A DNA stretch of 64,000 nt from Nonomuraea coxensis DSM 45129 (lineage in GTDB: Bacteria > Actinomycetota > Actinomycetes > Streptosporangiales > Streptosporangiaceae). This document shows positions 1-8,435 of the stretch, in pieces. The position numbers and the translations under genes were made by a program. Under the pieces are notes generated by a model. It did not search any database and was not told where the DNA came from. It saw nothing but the letters and a program-made list of their open reading frames with translations. Where the stretch lies: assembly GCF_019397265.1 (NCBI RefSeq), contig NZ_CP068985.1, positions 7,931,001 through 7,995,000 of the forward strand. The letters run 5' to 3'. Every line of letters begins with the position of its first letter. The first letter of the stretch is position 1.

Positions 1-208
1 CAACTCGCTGACCGACCCCTGTTTCCCCTGCTGGCCGGCCGTCGGTTGAGCTGAACGTCCCCTACAAGGCATCATGCCCGTTTTCTGGACGGATGAGTGT
101 GCCGGCCGGCACAGACCGTGGCCGCGCGGTCTCGACGCCAGAGGGACACTCGTACTACCTTCGGACAGAGGCCCGGCACAGGTTTGCTGACGTGACGAGT
201 CAGGCAGG

Positions 209-236
209 TTGACTTAAGTTCGCAACAATTTATCGG
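209..236 (+). promoter_or_regulatory. Possible promoter of the kinase pair
   Basis: TTGACT at 209-214 and TATCGG at 231-236, separated by 16 bases, resemble a housekeeping -35/-10 pair about 45 bases before the kinase start at 283. Bases 1-208 hold no gene I can support on either strand. The call rests on motif likeness only. Confidence 0.35.
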
Positions 237-282
237 CCGCGCCTCTACTGGTCGGTTTACACAAATAGGTAAGCTGCCAGGC

Positions 283-1404
283 ATGCGTGCGCCCTCCGGT
301 TACCTTCTCGCCGCGCGCTATCGGCTTGTGGAGCCGGTCGGTCGCGGCGGCATGGGCACCGTCTGGCGGGCACACGACGAGCTGCTCAACCGCTACGTCG
401 CGGTCAAGGAGGTGCGGCTGCCCTCCGTCCTCGACGAGGAGCTGCGCGCCGAGCTGTGCGCGCGCACCGAGCGCGAGGGCCGGGCCACCGCGATGGTGGC
501 GCACCCGTCCGTCATCACGGTCTTCGACGTCGTCACCGAGGACGACCGGCCCTGGATCGTCATGGAGCTGCTGCGCGCCAAGTCGCTGGAGCAGCTCATC
601 CAGGAGGAGGGCCCGCTGGAGCCGCGCCGGGCCGCCGAGATCGGCCGGCAGATCCTGGGCGCGCTGCGCGCCGTGCACGCCAAGGGCATCCTGCACCGCG
701 ACGTGAAGCCCAGCAACGTGCTCGTCACCGAGGACCGCGCGGTGCTGACCGACTTCGGGCTGGCCGCACTCGAAGGTGACGTCTCCATCACCCAGGCGGG
801 CATCGTTCTCGGGTCCGCGGGTTACATCGCTCCAGAACGGGTGCTCGGCTCGAAGGCCAGCCCGGCGGCCGACCTGTGGTCGCTCGGCGCGACGCTCTAC
901 ACCGCGGTCGAGGGCCGTGGCCTGCACGGCCGCCGCACGGCCGCGGCGGCGCTGGCCGCGCTGACGAGCGGCGAGCCGATCCCGATGACCAAGGCGGGCC
1001 CGCTCGCGCCGGTGCTCGACGCCCTGCTCAGGATCGATCCACACACCCGGCTCGACTCGGTGCGCGCCTCGCTCATGCTGGCCAGGGTCGCGGCCGGAGG
1101 CTCGGCGGAGGAGCCGCTGGCCCCGCGCAGGCCGCCGCGTGCCGCTCAGGGGCGCTCGGGGCAGGGCGTCACGCCGCCCGCCTTCGCCCGCCGGCCCGCG
1201 CACCGGGGGATGCACCGGGCCGACGTCACGAACTCCGCCCCGGTGAGCGTTCCCCGGCAGGAACGCCGCCCCGGCGAGGGCGTCCACCGCAAGCGCGTGG
1301 AGCAGCGGGAAACCCCGTCTGCTTATGCCCGTCTGAAAGCCACGGTGATAAAGTTGTGCCTTCCTCGGCGGTTCTGGCCAAGAGAACTTCGCAAGCGAGG
1401 GTAA
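283..1404 (+). CDS. Serine/threonine protein kinase, no membrane anchor
   Basis: Eukaryotic-type (Hanks) kinase, 373 residues, with all catalytic elements visible: Gly-rich loop GRGGMG at 20-25, VAVK lysine K42, HRDVKPSN with catalytic D140, and DFG with D157. It is a cytosolic enzyme that phosphorylates Ser/Thr of unknown partners. The kinase domain fills about residues 12-265; the rest is a basic Pro/Arg-rich tail with no membrane segment. A second kinase of the same type begins 35 bases after the stop, so the two look like a tandem duplication in one transcript. The kinase domains are alike in the loop and activation segment, but the tails differ completely. The ATG at 283 gives the expected N-terminus just ahead of the Gly-rich loop. 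Confidence 0.9.
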   Translation: MRAPSGYLLAARYRLVEPVGRGGMGTVWRAHDELLNRYVAVKEVRLPSVLDEELRAELCARTEREGRATAMVAHPSVITVFDVVTEDDRPWIVMELLRAKSLEQLIQEEGPLEPRRAAEIGRQILGALRAVHAKGILHRDVKPSNVLVTEDRAVLTDFGLAALEGDVSITQAGIVLGSAGYIAPERVLGSKASPAADLWSLGATLYTAVEGRGLHGRRTAAAALAALTSGEPIPMTKAGPLAPVLDALLRIDPHTRLDSVRASLMLARVAAGGSAEEPLAPRRPPRAAQGRSGQGVTPPAFARRPAHRGMHRADVTNSAPVSVPRQERRPGEGVHRKRVEQRETPSAYARLKATVIKLCLPRRFWPRELRKRG

Positions 1405-1439
1405 AGCACTTCCCAAGCGAGAATCGATATCTTCTTCGT

Positions 1440-3050
1440 ATGCCGGAACAGCAGACACGCCTGCTCGCGGAGCGTTACGAGCTCATCGCCCCGCTGGGCC
1501 GGGGCACCATGGGCACGGTGTGGCGCGCGCGCGACCGCGCGCTCGGGCGCGAGGTGGCGGTCAAGGAGATCCGCCATGACCCGGGGCTCACCGAAGAACA
1601 GCGGACCGAGCTGCGCGAGCGCATGGTCCGCGAAGGCCGCATCGCCTCCCGGATCAACCACCCCGCCGTGGCCGCGATCCACGACGTCCTCATCGACGAC
1701 GGCAGTCCGTGGATCATCATGGAGCTCGTCGAGGGCCGCTCGCTGGAGCAGGTCATCGAGGAGGAGGGGCCGCTGCCCCCGCGCCTGGTGGCCGAGATCG
1801 GCGTCGACCTGCTCGGCGCGCTGCGGGCCGCGCACGGCCAGGGCATCACGCACCGCGACGTCAAGCCGGGCAACGTGCTCATCACCGAGAACGGGCGGGT
1901 GGTGCTGACCGACTTCGGCATCGCCAAGGCCGAGGGCGACTCGCGGCTCACCAAGACGGGCATGGTGATCGGCTCGCCGGGCTACACCGCCCCGGAACGT
2001 GCCAGGGGCGAGTACACCGGGCCCGAGTCCGACGTCTGGTCGCTCGGGGCCACGCTGTACTTCGCGGTGGAGGGGCGGCCGGCCTACGAGCGCTCCACGA
2101 TCGCCGAGACGCTGGCGGCGCTGCTCACCGAGAGCGCCGACCCGCCCACGCAGGCGGGGCAGCTGCGTCCCGTGCTGAACGGCCTGCTCAACAAGGACTA
2201 CCGGCAGCGGCTCAACGCCGCCAAGGCGGAGACCCTGCTCCGCATGGTCGCCGACACCCCGACGAGCGAGATGCCGGTGATCACGGCCGAGGCTCTGATG
2301 GCTCAGGAGGTCGCGTTGCCCGACCCGTTCGCCAAGAACTCCCCGGCGAGTTCCCCGGCGGGGCCTGCCGGGCAGCCGCAGCCGCCCACGGCGGCGCCGC
2401 AGGGCCCGCGCGGCCCAGGGGCGCCGGCCCCCGGCCCCAAGGCGCCCACGGCACCGCAGAGCGCCGCCCAGGGCCAGCCACAGGGCCGCCCGCAGGGCCG
2501 GCCGCAGGGCCGGCCACCGGGTCAGCCGCAGGGTGGTCCCCAGGGCGGCCCCTCGCAGGGGCCTCGCGCGGGAGCTCCGACGGGCCCGCAGCAGGCGCCG
2601 GGCAACGCCTTCGGGTCCTCCGGGGAGGGCTACGACCCCGACCGTACGGTCAGCGTGGCCCGTCCGAAGGGCCCGTTCCCCACGCCGCCTCAGCAGCCGC
2701 CGGCCGACGAGGGCTCGATCAACACGATGCGCATCCAGTCGCCGATCGGCTCGCCCGGCCAGCAGGTCTACCCGCCGGCCGGCCCCCCGTCCGGCGGGCG
2801 GCCCGGCCCGGCGCCGAACCAGGCTCCCCCGCAGCAGCCGCCGCAGCCCGGCGGCCCGCAGTTCGGCCCCCAGCAGGGCGGGCCGCAGGTCCCCTTCGAG
2901 GGCCAGGGCCTCGGCACGGACCTGTTCTCCATCGCGGGCCCTGAGGAGCAGCAGACGGGCAACCGCAACGGGATGCTCGTCCTCATGGCGGTGGCCGCCG
3001 CGGCCGCCGTCGTCATCGCCGTCCTCATCGTGGCCCTCTTCAGCAGCTGA
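1440..3050 (+). CDS. Tail-anchored serine/threonine protein kinase
   Basis: Hanks-type kinase, 536 residues from the ATG at 1440; the frame is open far upstream, but the kinase homology begins here. Gly-rich loop GRGTMG at about 20-25, K42 of VAVK, HRDVKPGN and DFGIAK are intact. Residues of about 290-505 form a low-complexity Pro/Gln/Gly linker with repeated PQG units. A single hydrophobic helix (about 508-533) ends only three residues before the stop, so the protein has no extracellular PASTA or other sensor domain. It is therefore predicted to sit on the inner face of the membrane as a tail-anchored protein. It follows the other kinase by 35 bases and precedes fumC by 30. The substrate is unknown. 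Confidence 0.9.
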   Translation: MPEQQTRLLAERYELIAPLGRGTMGTVWRARDRALGREVAVKEIRHDPGLTEEQRTELRERMVREGRIASRINHPAVAAIHDVLIDDGSPWIIMELVEGRSLEQVIEEEGPLPPRLVAEIGVDLLGALRAAHGQGITHRDVKPGNVLITENGRVVLTDFGIAKAEGDSRLTKTGMVIGSPGYTAPERARGEYTGPESDVWSLGATLYFAVEGRPAYERSTIAETLAALLTESADPPTQAGQLRPVLNGLLNKDYRQRLNAAKAETLLRMVADTPTSEMPVITAEALMAQEVALPDPFAKNSPASSPAGPAGQPQPPTAAPQGPRGPGAPAPGPKAPTAPQSAAQGQPQGRPQGRPQGRPPGQPQGGPQGGPSQGPRAGAPTGPQQAPGNAFGSSGEGYDPDRTVSVARPKGPFPTPPQQPPADEGSINTMRIQSPIGSPGQQVYPPAGPPSGGRPGPAPNQAPPQQPPQPGGPQFGPQQGGPQVPFEGQGLGTDLFSIAGPEEQQTGNRNGMLVLMAVAAAAAVVIAVLIVALFSS

Positions 3051-3080
3051 CCCCGCCCGTCGCGGGTAAGACTGGGAGTC

Positions 3081-4469
3081 ATGAGCGAGTTTCGCGTTGA
3101 ACATGACTCGATGGGCGAGGTGCGCGTGCCGGCCGGGGCCAGGTGGCGCGCGCAGACCCAGCGGGCGGTGGAGAACTTCCCGATCTCTGGGCGGCTTCTC
3201 GAGCCGTCCCACATCGCCGCGCTGGGCCTGGTCAAGGCGGTCGCCGCCGAGGTCAACGGCGAGCTGGGCGTGCTCGCCGCAGACCTGGCGGAGGCGATCG
3301 CGCAGGCGGCGGCCGACGTGGCCGACAACGAGCACGACGACCATTTCCCGATCGACGTCTTCCAGACCGGTTCCGGTACCTCGTCCAACATGAACGCCAA
3401 CGAGGTGATCGCCGCGCTGGCCGAGGAGCGGCTGGGCCGCCCGGTCCATCCGAACGACCACGTGAACGCCTCCCAGTCGTCCAACGACGTCTTCCCGACC
3501 TCGATCCACGTGGCGGCGGCCACCGAGGTGACCTTCCACCTGATCCCGTCGCTGCGGCACCTGGCGGAGGCGCTGCGGGCGAAGGCGGCCGAGTTCGCGG
3601 GCGTGGTGAAGGCGGGGCGCACCCACCTGATGGACGCCACGCCGGTGACGCTGGGCCAGGAGTTCGGCGGCTATGCGACGCAGGTCGAGCACGGCGTCGT
3701 ACGGGTGACCGCCGCCATGGACCGCGTGCTGGAGCTGCCCCTGGGCGGCACCGCCGTGGGCACGGGCATCAACACGCCGCCGGGGTTCGCGAAGGCGGCC
3801 ATCGCCAAGCTGCGCGAGGCGACCGGCATCCCGTTCACCGAGGCGGCGGACCATTTCGAGGCGCAGGGCGCGCAGGACTCCATGGTGGAGCTGTCCGGGC
3901 AGCTCAAGGTGGTGGCGGTGTCGCTCAACAAGATCGCCAACGATCTCCGCTGGATGGGCTCGGGCCCGCGCGCGGGGCTGGGCGAGATCAACCTGCCCGA
4001 CCTGCAGCCCGGCTCGTCGATCATGCCGGGCAAGGTCAACCCGGTGATCCCCGAGGCCACGGCCATGGTCGCGGCCCAGGTGATCGGCAACGACGCGGCG
4101 ATCACGTTCGCGGGGGCGTCCGGCTCCTTCGAGCTGAACGTGCAGCTCCCGGTGATCGCCCGCAACGTCCTGGAGTCGATCCGGCTGCTGGCGAACGTCT
4201 CCCGCCTGCTCGCCGACCGCTGCGTCACCGGCATCACGGCGAACGTCGAGCGCCTGCGCGAGTACGCCGAGTCGTCCCCGTCGATCGTCACCCCGCTCAA
4301 CAAGTACGTCGGCTACGAGGAGGCCGCGCGGATCGCCAAGCAGGCCCTGGCGGAGCGCAGGACGATCCGCGAGGTCGTCGTCGAGCGCGGCCACGTGGCC
4401 GACGGCACCCTGACCGAGGAGCAGCTCGACGCCGCGCTCGACGTGCTGTCGATGACCCGGCCCGGCTAG
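3081..4469 (+). CDS. fumC: Fumarate hydratase, class II
   Basis: Catalyses reversible hydration of fumarate to L-malate in the TCA cycle; class II enzymes are iron-free homotetramers in the cytosol. The 462 residues match the family length. The fumarase/aspartase signature [11 protein letters not shown] lies at 311-321, the GRTHLMDA segment with catalytic H182 is present, and [10 protein letters not shown] near 97-106 is the substrate-binding loop. It lies downstream of two kinases and converges on trpD. The CTAG at 4466-4469 supplies a stop codon to both genes, leaving no room for a terminator between them. A fumarase in this neighbourhood also occurs in mycobacteria (Rv1098c, from memory). 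Confidence 0.96.
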   Translation: MSEFRVEHDSMGEVRVPAGARWRAQTQRAVENFPISGRLLEPSHIAALGLVKAVAAEVNGELGVLAADLAEAIAQAAADVADNEHDDHFPIDVFQTGSGTSSNMNANEVIAALAEERLGRPVHPNDHVNASQSSNDVFPTSIHVAAATEVTFHLIPSLRHLAEALRAKAAEFAGVVKAGRTHLMDATPVTLGQEFGGYATQVEHGVVRVTAAMDRVLELPLGGTAVGTGINTPPGFAKAAIAKLREATGIPFTEAADHFEAQGAQDSMVELSGQLKVVAVSLNKIANDLRWMGSGPRAGLGEINLPDLQPGSSIMPGKVNPVIPEATAMVAAQVIGNDAAITFAGASGSFELNVQLPVIARNVLESIRLLANVSRLLADRCVTGITANVERLREYAESSPSIVTPLNKYVGYEEAARIAKQALAERRTIREVVVERGHVADGTLTEEQLDAALDVLSMTRPG

Positions 4470-5545
4470 GCCGTACGGGTGGCGTGGCCCCAGCGGGTGA
4501 GCAGGGAGAGCGCCGCGCCGGAGTCGACGGCGTCGGCGGCCCGCTTGTAGGCGCCGGCGAGGGCGGGCACGAGCTCGTTGGCGCGCGGCGCGCCCTCGGC
4601 GGCCACCACGGCGGCGGCGGCGTTCAGCAGGACGATGTCGCGCACCGGGCCGCGCTCGCCGGCGAGCACGGTCCGCGCGACGGCGGCGTTGTGCCGGGCG
4701 TCGCCGCCCCGCAGGTCCTCGGGACGGGCGCGGGCGATGCCCAGTTCGGCGGGGTCGAAGGCGGTGCGGGTGACGGAGCCGAGCCGGACGACCCAGATGG
4801 TCGAGGGGCCGCAGGTGGTGAGCTCGTCGAGCCCGTCGTGGCCGCGGAAGACCAGCGCCGAGCCGCCCCGCGCGGCCAGCACGCCGGCGATGACGGGCGC
4901 CATCCGCTGGTGGAACACCCCGACCGCCTGCGCGGGCGGCAGGGCGGGGTTGGTGAGCGGGCCCAGGAAGTTGAACACGGTGGGCACGCCCAGCTCGCGG
5001 CGCGGCCTGGAGGTGCGCCGCAGCGCCGGGTTGAACACAGGGGCGAAGCAGAACGTGATGCCGAGCTCCTCGGCGATGTGGACGACGGCGGCGGGCGGCA
5101 GGTCGATGACCACGCCCAGCTCCTCCAGCACGTCGGCGGCGCCGGACCTGGAGCTCGCGGCCCTGCCGCCGTGCTTGACGACCTTGACGCCCGCCGCGGC
5201 GGCCACGATGGCGGCCATGGTGGAGACGTTGACGGTGTCGGCCCGGTCGCCGCCGGTGCCGACGAGGTCGACGGGGTCGCCGGAGACGCGGATCGCCGCC
5301 GATCTGGTCAGCATGCCGTCGGCCAGCCCGGAGACCTCCTCCACGCTCTCGCCCTTGGCGCGCAGCGCGACCGCGAACGCGGCGATCTGGGCGTCCGTGG
5401 CCTGGTCCGACATGATCTGCTCCATCACCCAGGCGGTTTGGCGCGAGGTGAGCGACACCCCGTCGAGGAGCAGGGACAGCAGTTCGGCCCAGGTCTTCCT
5501 GACGGCCTTGGCCGAGGTGGCGGCGGAGGTGGCGGTGCTGGTCAC
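4466..5545 (-). CDS. trpD: Anthranilate phosphoribosyltransferase
   Basis: Transfers the phosphoribosyl group of PRPP to anthranilate, the second step of tryptophan synthesis. The PRPP/anthranilate site motifs are present: [26 protein letters not shown] and the NFLGPLTNP segment. I place the start at the GTG at 5545, which gives 359 residues (the family is about 340-350) and has AAAGGGG eight bases upstream. An in-frame GTG at 5662 would add 39 residues of unconserved sequence that overlap the attenuator, so it is unlikely. The gene stands alone without other trp genes. A leader peptide with tandem Trp codons and alternative hairpins precede it. Confidence 0.95.
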   Translation of the reverse strand: MTSTATSAATSAKAVRKTWAELLSLLLDGVSLTSRQTAWVMEQIMSDQATDAQIAAFAVALRAKGESVEEVSGLADGMLTRSAAIRVSGDPVDLVGTGGDRADTVNVSTMAAIVAAAAGVKVVKHGGRAASSRSGAADVLEELGVVIDLPPAAVVHIAEELGITFCFAPVFNPALRRTSRPRRELGVPTVFNFLGPLTNPALPPAQAVGVFHQRMAPVIAGVLAARGGSALVFRGHDGLDELTTCGPSTIWVVRLGSVTRTAFDPAELGIARARPEDLRGGDARHNAAVARTVLAGERGPVRDIVLLNAAAAVVAAEGAPRANELVPALAGAYKRAADAVDSGAALSLLTRWGHATRTA

Positions 5546-5596
5546 GCGAGGCGCCCCTTTCGTGAAGTGCTCGACGGGGGCGCGTACGGATGCCGG

Positions 5597-5654
5597 CGGC
5601 CGCCTCGTCGAGGCGGCCGGGTGCGTGTGCGCTGGAGGTCCGCCTAGGAGGCGG
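5597..5654 (-). promoter_or_regulatory. Transcription attenuator of trpD (alternative hairpins)
   Basis: In the trpD leader RNA, CCGCCT/AGGCGG (5654-5649 with 5645-5640) can form a first hairpin across the leader stop codon. CGGCCGCCTCG/CGAGGCGGCCG (5619-5609 with 5607-5597) forms an 11-bp terminator-like hairpin about 50 bases before trpD. The second arm of hairpin 1 (AGGCGG) can instead pair with CCGCCT inside the first arm of hairpin 2, giving an antiterminator. This is the classical Trp-attenuation geometry. No U-tract follows, which is usual in high-GC actinobacteria. The structures are seen in the sequence; the function is inferred. Confidence 0.8.
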
Positions 5655-5682
5655 GCCACCACTGCTGCGCATACGCGATCAT
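5644..5682 (-). CDS. trpL: trp leader peptide (MIAYAQQWWPAS)
   Basis: A 12-codon open frame (ATG at 5682, TAG at 5646-5644) encodes MIAYAQQWWPAS. The two adjacent Trp codons lie just before the hairpin that straddles the stop codon. When charged tRNA-Trp is scarce, a ribosome stalled at WW would free the downstream arm to form the antiterminator and allow trpD transcription. Leader peptides with consecutive Trp codons before trp genes are known in Streptomyces and corynebacteria. GGTGGG just upstream could be its ribosome site, and GATACG further upstream a -10 box. It is too short for ordinary gene finding. Confidence 0.82.
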   Translation of the reverse strand: MIAYAQQWWPAS

Positions 5683-5783
5683 GTCGCCCACCGTATCAGA
5701 CGGGATGATCCACATACCGGAGCGCTCATCTATGTCGTCCGCCCCCATGCGGGCCGGTCCGGGAAGCGCCTAGGGTGCGGAGT

Positions 5784-6536
5784 ATGGCGAAGGAGCTGAC
5801 GGGGCGCACCGCGCTGGTGACGGGGGCGGGCAGCGGCATCGGGGCGGCGTGCGCCCGCAGGCTGGCCGCCGGCGGCGCCCGGGTGCTGGTCGCGGACCTG
5901 CGGGCCGAGTCCGCGGGGAAAGTGGCCGCCGAGGTGGGCGGCGTGGCCGTGGTGGCCGACCTGTCCGATCCCGGGTTCGTCGCGGCGCTGCCGGACGAGC
6001 CGGTCGACATCGTGGTGAACAACGCCGGGTTCCAGCACGTGGCGCCGATCGAGGAGTTCCCGCCGGAGGTCTTCTCGGCCATCCTGCGGGTCATGGTGGA
6101 GGCGCCGTTCCTCATCGCGCGGCGGGTGCTGCCCGGCATGTACGAGCGCGGCTGGGGCCGGTTCGTCAACATCTCGTCGGTGCACGGGCTGCGGGCGTCG
6201 CCGTACAAGTCGGCGTACGTCACGGCCAAGCACGCGCTGGAGGGCTTCTCCAAGGTCGTGGCGCTGGAGGGGGCGGCCCACGGGGTGACCTCGACCTGCG
6301 TCTGCCCGGCGTACGTGCGGACGCCGCTGGTGGAGGCGCAGATCGCCGACCAGGCGCGGGTGCACGGGATCGCGCCCGAGGAGGTCGTGGAGAGCGTCAT
6401 GCTGCGGCCTGCGGCGGTCAAGCGGCTGATCGAGCCGGAGGAGGTGGCCGAGCTGGTCGCCTACCTGTGCGGCCCCAGCGGCTCCTTCATCACGGGAGTC
6501 TCCCTTCCCATGGACGGGGGGTGGACGGCCCGCTGA
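5784..6536 (+). CDS. SDR oxidoreductase, probable D-3-hydroxybutyrate dehydrogenase
   Basis: Classical short-chain dehydrogenase of 250 residues: TGAGSGIG NAD-binding loop at about 13-20, NNAG at 79-82, catalytic S131/S132, Y145 and K149 (YVTAK). The FQHVAPIEEFP segment is characteristic of D-3-hydroxybutyrate dehydrogenase, which oxidises 3-hydroxybutyrate to acetoacetate with NAD+ in the cytosol. ATG 5784 is chosen over a GTG at 5775 because it gives the usual N-terminus. It heads a tightly packed operon (GAF-PucR regulator, MHS transporter, two alpha/beta hydrolases), fitting import and breakdown of a 3-hydroxybutyrate-like acid or its esters. Substrate identity is inferred. Confidence 0.82.
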   Translation: MAKELTGRTALVTGAGSGIGAACARRLAAGGARVLVADLRAESAGKVAAEVGGVAVVADLSDPGFVAALPDEPVDIVVNNAGFQHVAPIEEFPPEVFSAILRVMVEAPFLIARRVLPGMYERGWGRFVNISSVHGLRASPYKSAYVTAKHALEGFSKVVALEGAAHGVTSTCVCPAYVRTPLVEAQIADQARVHGIAPEEVVESVMLRPAAVKRLIEPEEVAELVAYLCGPSGSFITGVSLPMDGGWTAR

Positions 6537-8404
6537 TGTCCCGCCGTTATCTGGAGCTGCTGGCGCGTGAGGCGTCGGCGGTGGAGTTCGAGGGGCCGAT
6601 CGTCGAGGCGCGGGCCCGGGGGGCCGACGCGGCCGAGATCGAGGAGCTGGAGCAGGCCAAGATCGAGGCGCTGAGGGTGCGCGCGCTGCTCAGGCGGCGG
6701 GCCCGGCGCGAGGCCGAGCTGTCCGCTCTCTACGACACCGCCGGCGACCTCGCCGCCCTGCGCGACCTGGACGCCGTCCTGGAGGCGATCGTGCACCGGG
6801 CGAGGCAGCTCCTCGCGACGGACATCGCGTACATGACGCTGCACGACCCCGAGCGGGGCGACACGTACATGCGGGTCACCGACGGGTCGATCTCGGCCAA
6901 GTTCCGGGCGCTGCGCCTGGCGATGGGGGCGGGCCTCGGCGGGCTGGTGGCGCAGACGGCGACGCCGTACGCGACCGCCGACTACTTCGCCGACCCGCGC
7001 TTCCGCCACGAGGGCCACATCGACGAGGCCGTCGAGGAGGAGGGCCTGGTCGCGATCCTCGGCGTGCCGCTGCGGCTGGGGCAGCGGGTGATCGGCGTGC
7101 TGATGGCGGCCAACCGCAGCGCGCGGCCGTTCCAGCAGGAGGAGGTGGCGCTGCTGGCGAGCCTCGCGGCGCACGCGGCGGTGGCGATCGACAACGCGCG
7201 GCTGCTCCAGGAGACCAGGAACGCGCTGGAGGAGCTGTCGCGGGCCCACCGCACATCGCGGGCGCGCGGCGAGGCGGTGGAGCGGGCGGCGCTGGCGCAC
7301 GACCGGATGACCTCGCTGGTGCTGCGCGGCGGCGGCATCGAGGACGTGGCGGCCGTGGTGACGGACGTACTGGGCGGCGCCCTCGCGGTCCTGGACGACC
7401 TGGGGCGCCCGCTCACGGGCGACGTGGGCGAGCTGGACGCGGGGGTGTTCGAGGCCGCGCAGGCGTCGCGGGCGCTCGGCCGGACGGTGCGGCGCGGTGA
7501 GCTGCTGGTGGCGTCCGTGGACGTCGGCGGCGAGCCGCTGTGCACGCTGGTGCTGCGCAGCGACGACGCCGACGAGCGCATCCTGGAGCGGGCGGCGCTG
7601 GTGTGCGCGCTGCTGCTGCTGTTCAGGCGGAGCGTGGCCGAGGCGGAGGGCCGGGTGCGCGGCGAGCTGCTCGACGACCTGATCGCCCGGCCGGACTCCC
7701 CCGGCCTCGCCGACCGGGCCAGGCGGCTCGGGGTGGATCTGGGGGCGCCGCACGTCGTCGTGGTGGTCAAGCACGGCGGGCAGCGGGAGCGGGCGGCGTT
7801 CTGGGCGTCCTCGCAGGCGGCGATCCGGCACGGGCTCGCGGCGGGGCGGGGCGACGAGGTGGTGCTGCTGCTGCCGGGCGAGCGTCCCGGCGCGCTCGCC
7901 GCGCGGGCGGCCGCCGAGCTGAGCGCGTCCCTGGGCCGGCAGGCCACGGCCGGCGCGGCCCTCGCGGCCGCGGAGGGCGTCGTCCCCTACGCCTACCAGG
8001 AGGCGCGGCGGTGCGCCGAGGCGCTGATCGCGCTGGGCCGGGCCGGGGAGGGCGCGAGCGCGGCCGAGCTGGGCTTCGTCGGGCTGCTCGTCGGCGACGG
8101 CCGCGACGTGCGCGGCTTCGTGGACCGGGTGCTGGGCGCGGTGATCGGCTACGACGCCCGGCGCGGCACCGCGCTGACCGACACCCTCGCGGCCTACTTC
8201 GGCACGGGCGGCTCGCCGTCGCGTACGGCCGAGGCCCTGCACATCCACGTCAACACGGTGACGCAGCGGCTGGACCGGGTCGGCCGGCTGCTCGGCGACG
8301 GCTGGCAGGAGCCGGAGCGGGCACTGGAGCTCCAGCTCGCCCTCCGGCTGCACCGCCTCGGCCACACATCCACCCGGCAGAGTGTGGGCCCCGACTCCAT
8401 ATGA
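6536..8404 (+). CDS. GAF and PucR-type helix-turn-helix transcriptional regulator
   Basis: A 622-residue cytosolic regulator. The N-terminus is coiled and Arg/Glu-rich (residues 20-65), followed by a GAF domain (about 75-220) that could bind the inducer. A middle domain follows, then the C-terminal PucR HTH (about 550-605) with TLAAYFGTGGSPSRTAEALHIH and an adjacent recognition helix. PucR proteins usually activate adjacent catabolic genes in response to a metabolite. ATG 6536 overlaps the dehydrogenase stop by one base (TGATG), indicating translational coupling. A 7-bp inverted repeat begins on its stop codon, and a 9-bp one precedes the transporter, both possible binding sites. Confidence 0.88.
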   Translation: MSRRYLELLAREASAVEFEGPIVEARARGADAAEIEELEQAKIEALRVRALLRRRARREAELSALYDTAGDLAALRDLDAVLEAIVHRARQLLATDIAYMTLHDPERGDTYMRVTDGSISAKFRALRLAMGAGLGGLVAQTATPYATADYFADPRFRHEGHIDEAVEEEGLVAILGVPLRLGQRVIGVLMAANRSARPFQQEEVALLASLAAHAAVAIDNARLLQETRNALEELSRAHRTSRARGEAVERAALAHDRMTSLVLRGGGIEDVAAVVTDVLGGALAVLDDLGRPLTGDVGELDAGVFEAAQASRALGRTVRRGELLVASVDVGGEPLCTLVLRSDDADERILERAALVCALLLLFRRSVAEAEGRVRGELLDDLIARPDSPGLADRARRLGVDLGAPHVVVVVKHGGQRERAAFWASSQAAIRHGLAAGRGDEVVLLLPGERPGALAARAAAELSASLGRQATAGAALAAAEGVVPYAYQEARRCAEALIALGRAGEGASAAELGFVGLLVGDGRDVRGFVDRVLGAVIGYDARRGTALTDTLAAYFGTGGSPSRTAEALHIHVNTVTQRLDRVGRLLGDGWQEPERALELQLALRLHRLGHTSTRQSVGPDSI

Positions 8405-8435
8405 GTGACGCCGGTCACTCCCTACCGTGACCGGC
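8403..8435 (+). promoter_or_regulatory. Nested inverted repeats before the MHS transporter
   Basis: GCCGGTCAC (8410-8418) and GTGACCGGC (8427-8435) form a perfect 9-bp inverted repeat with an 8-base spacer that ends at the base before ATG 8436. GAGTGAC (8403-8409) and GTCACTC (8414-8420) form a second 7-bp repeat sharing the GTCAC. The first could be an operator, perhaps for the PucR protein encoded just upstream, or an RNA hairpin that hides the start codon. The repeat is certain; the role is open. Confidence 0.55.

Noticed and set aside
2440-2900. Short-period repeats of the kinase linker read as a possible CRISPR or minisatellite
   Set aside because: They are in-frame PQG-type codon repeats without constant spacers or separate repeat units; they encode a flexible linker.
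3143-5647. An 834-codon frame on the plus strand overlapping fumC and trpD
   Set aside because: Out of frame with both real genes, with no recognisable domain and typical shadow composition.
5545-5662. The GTG at 5662 as the start of trpD
   Set aside because: It would put 39 unconserved residues over the attenuator hairpins; the GTG at 5545 has a proper ribosome site and gives the usual length.
1323-5672. A 1449-codon frame on the minus strand across the kinase, fumC and trpD
   Set aside because: It is an antisense shadow of GC-biased codons. The fumC and kinase frames have clear family motifs, and the shadow has none and is Arg/Gly/Ala-rich.
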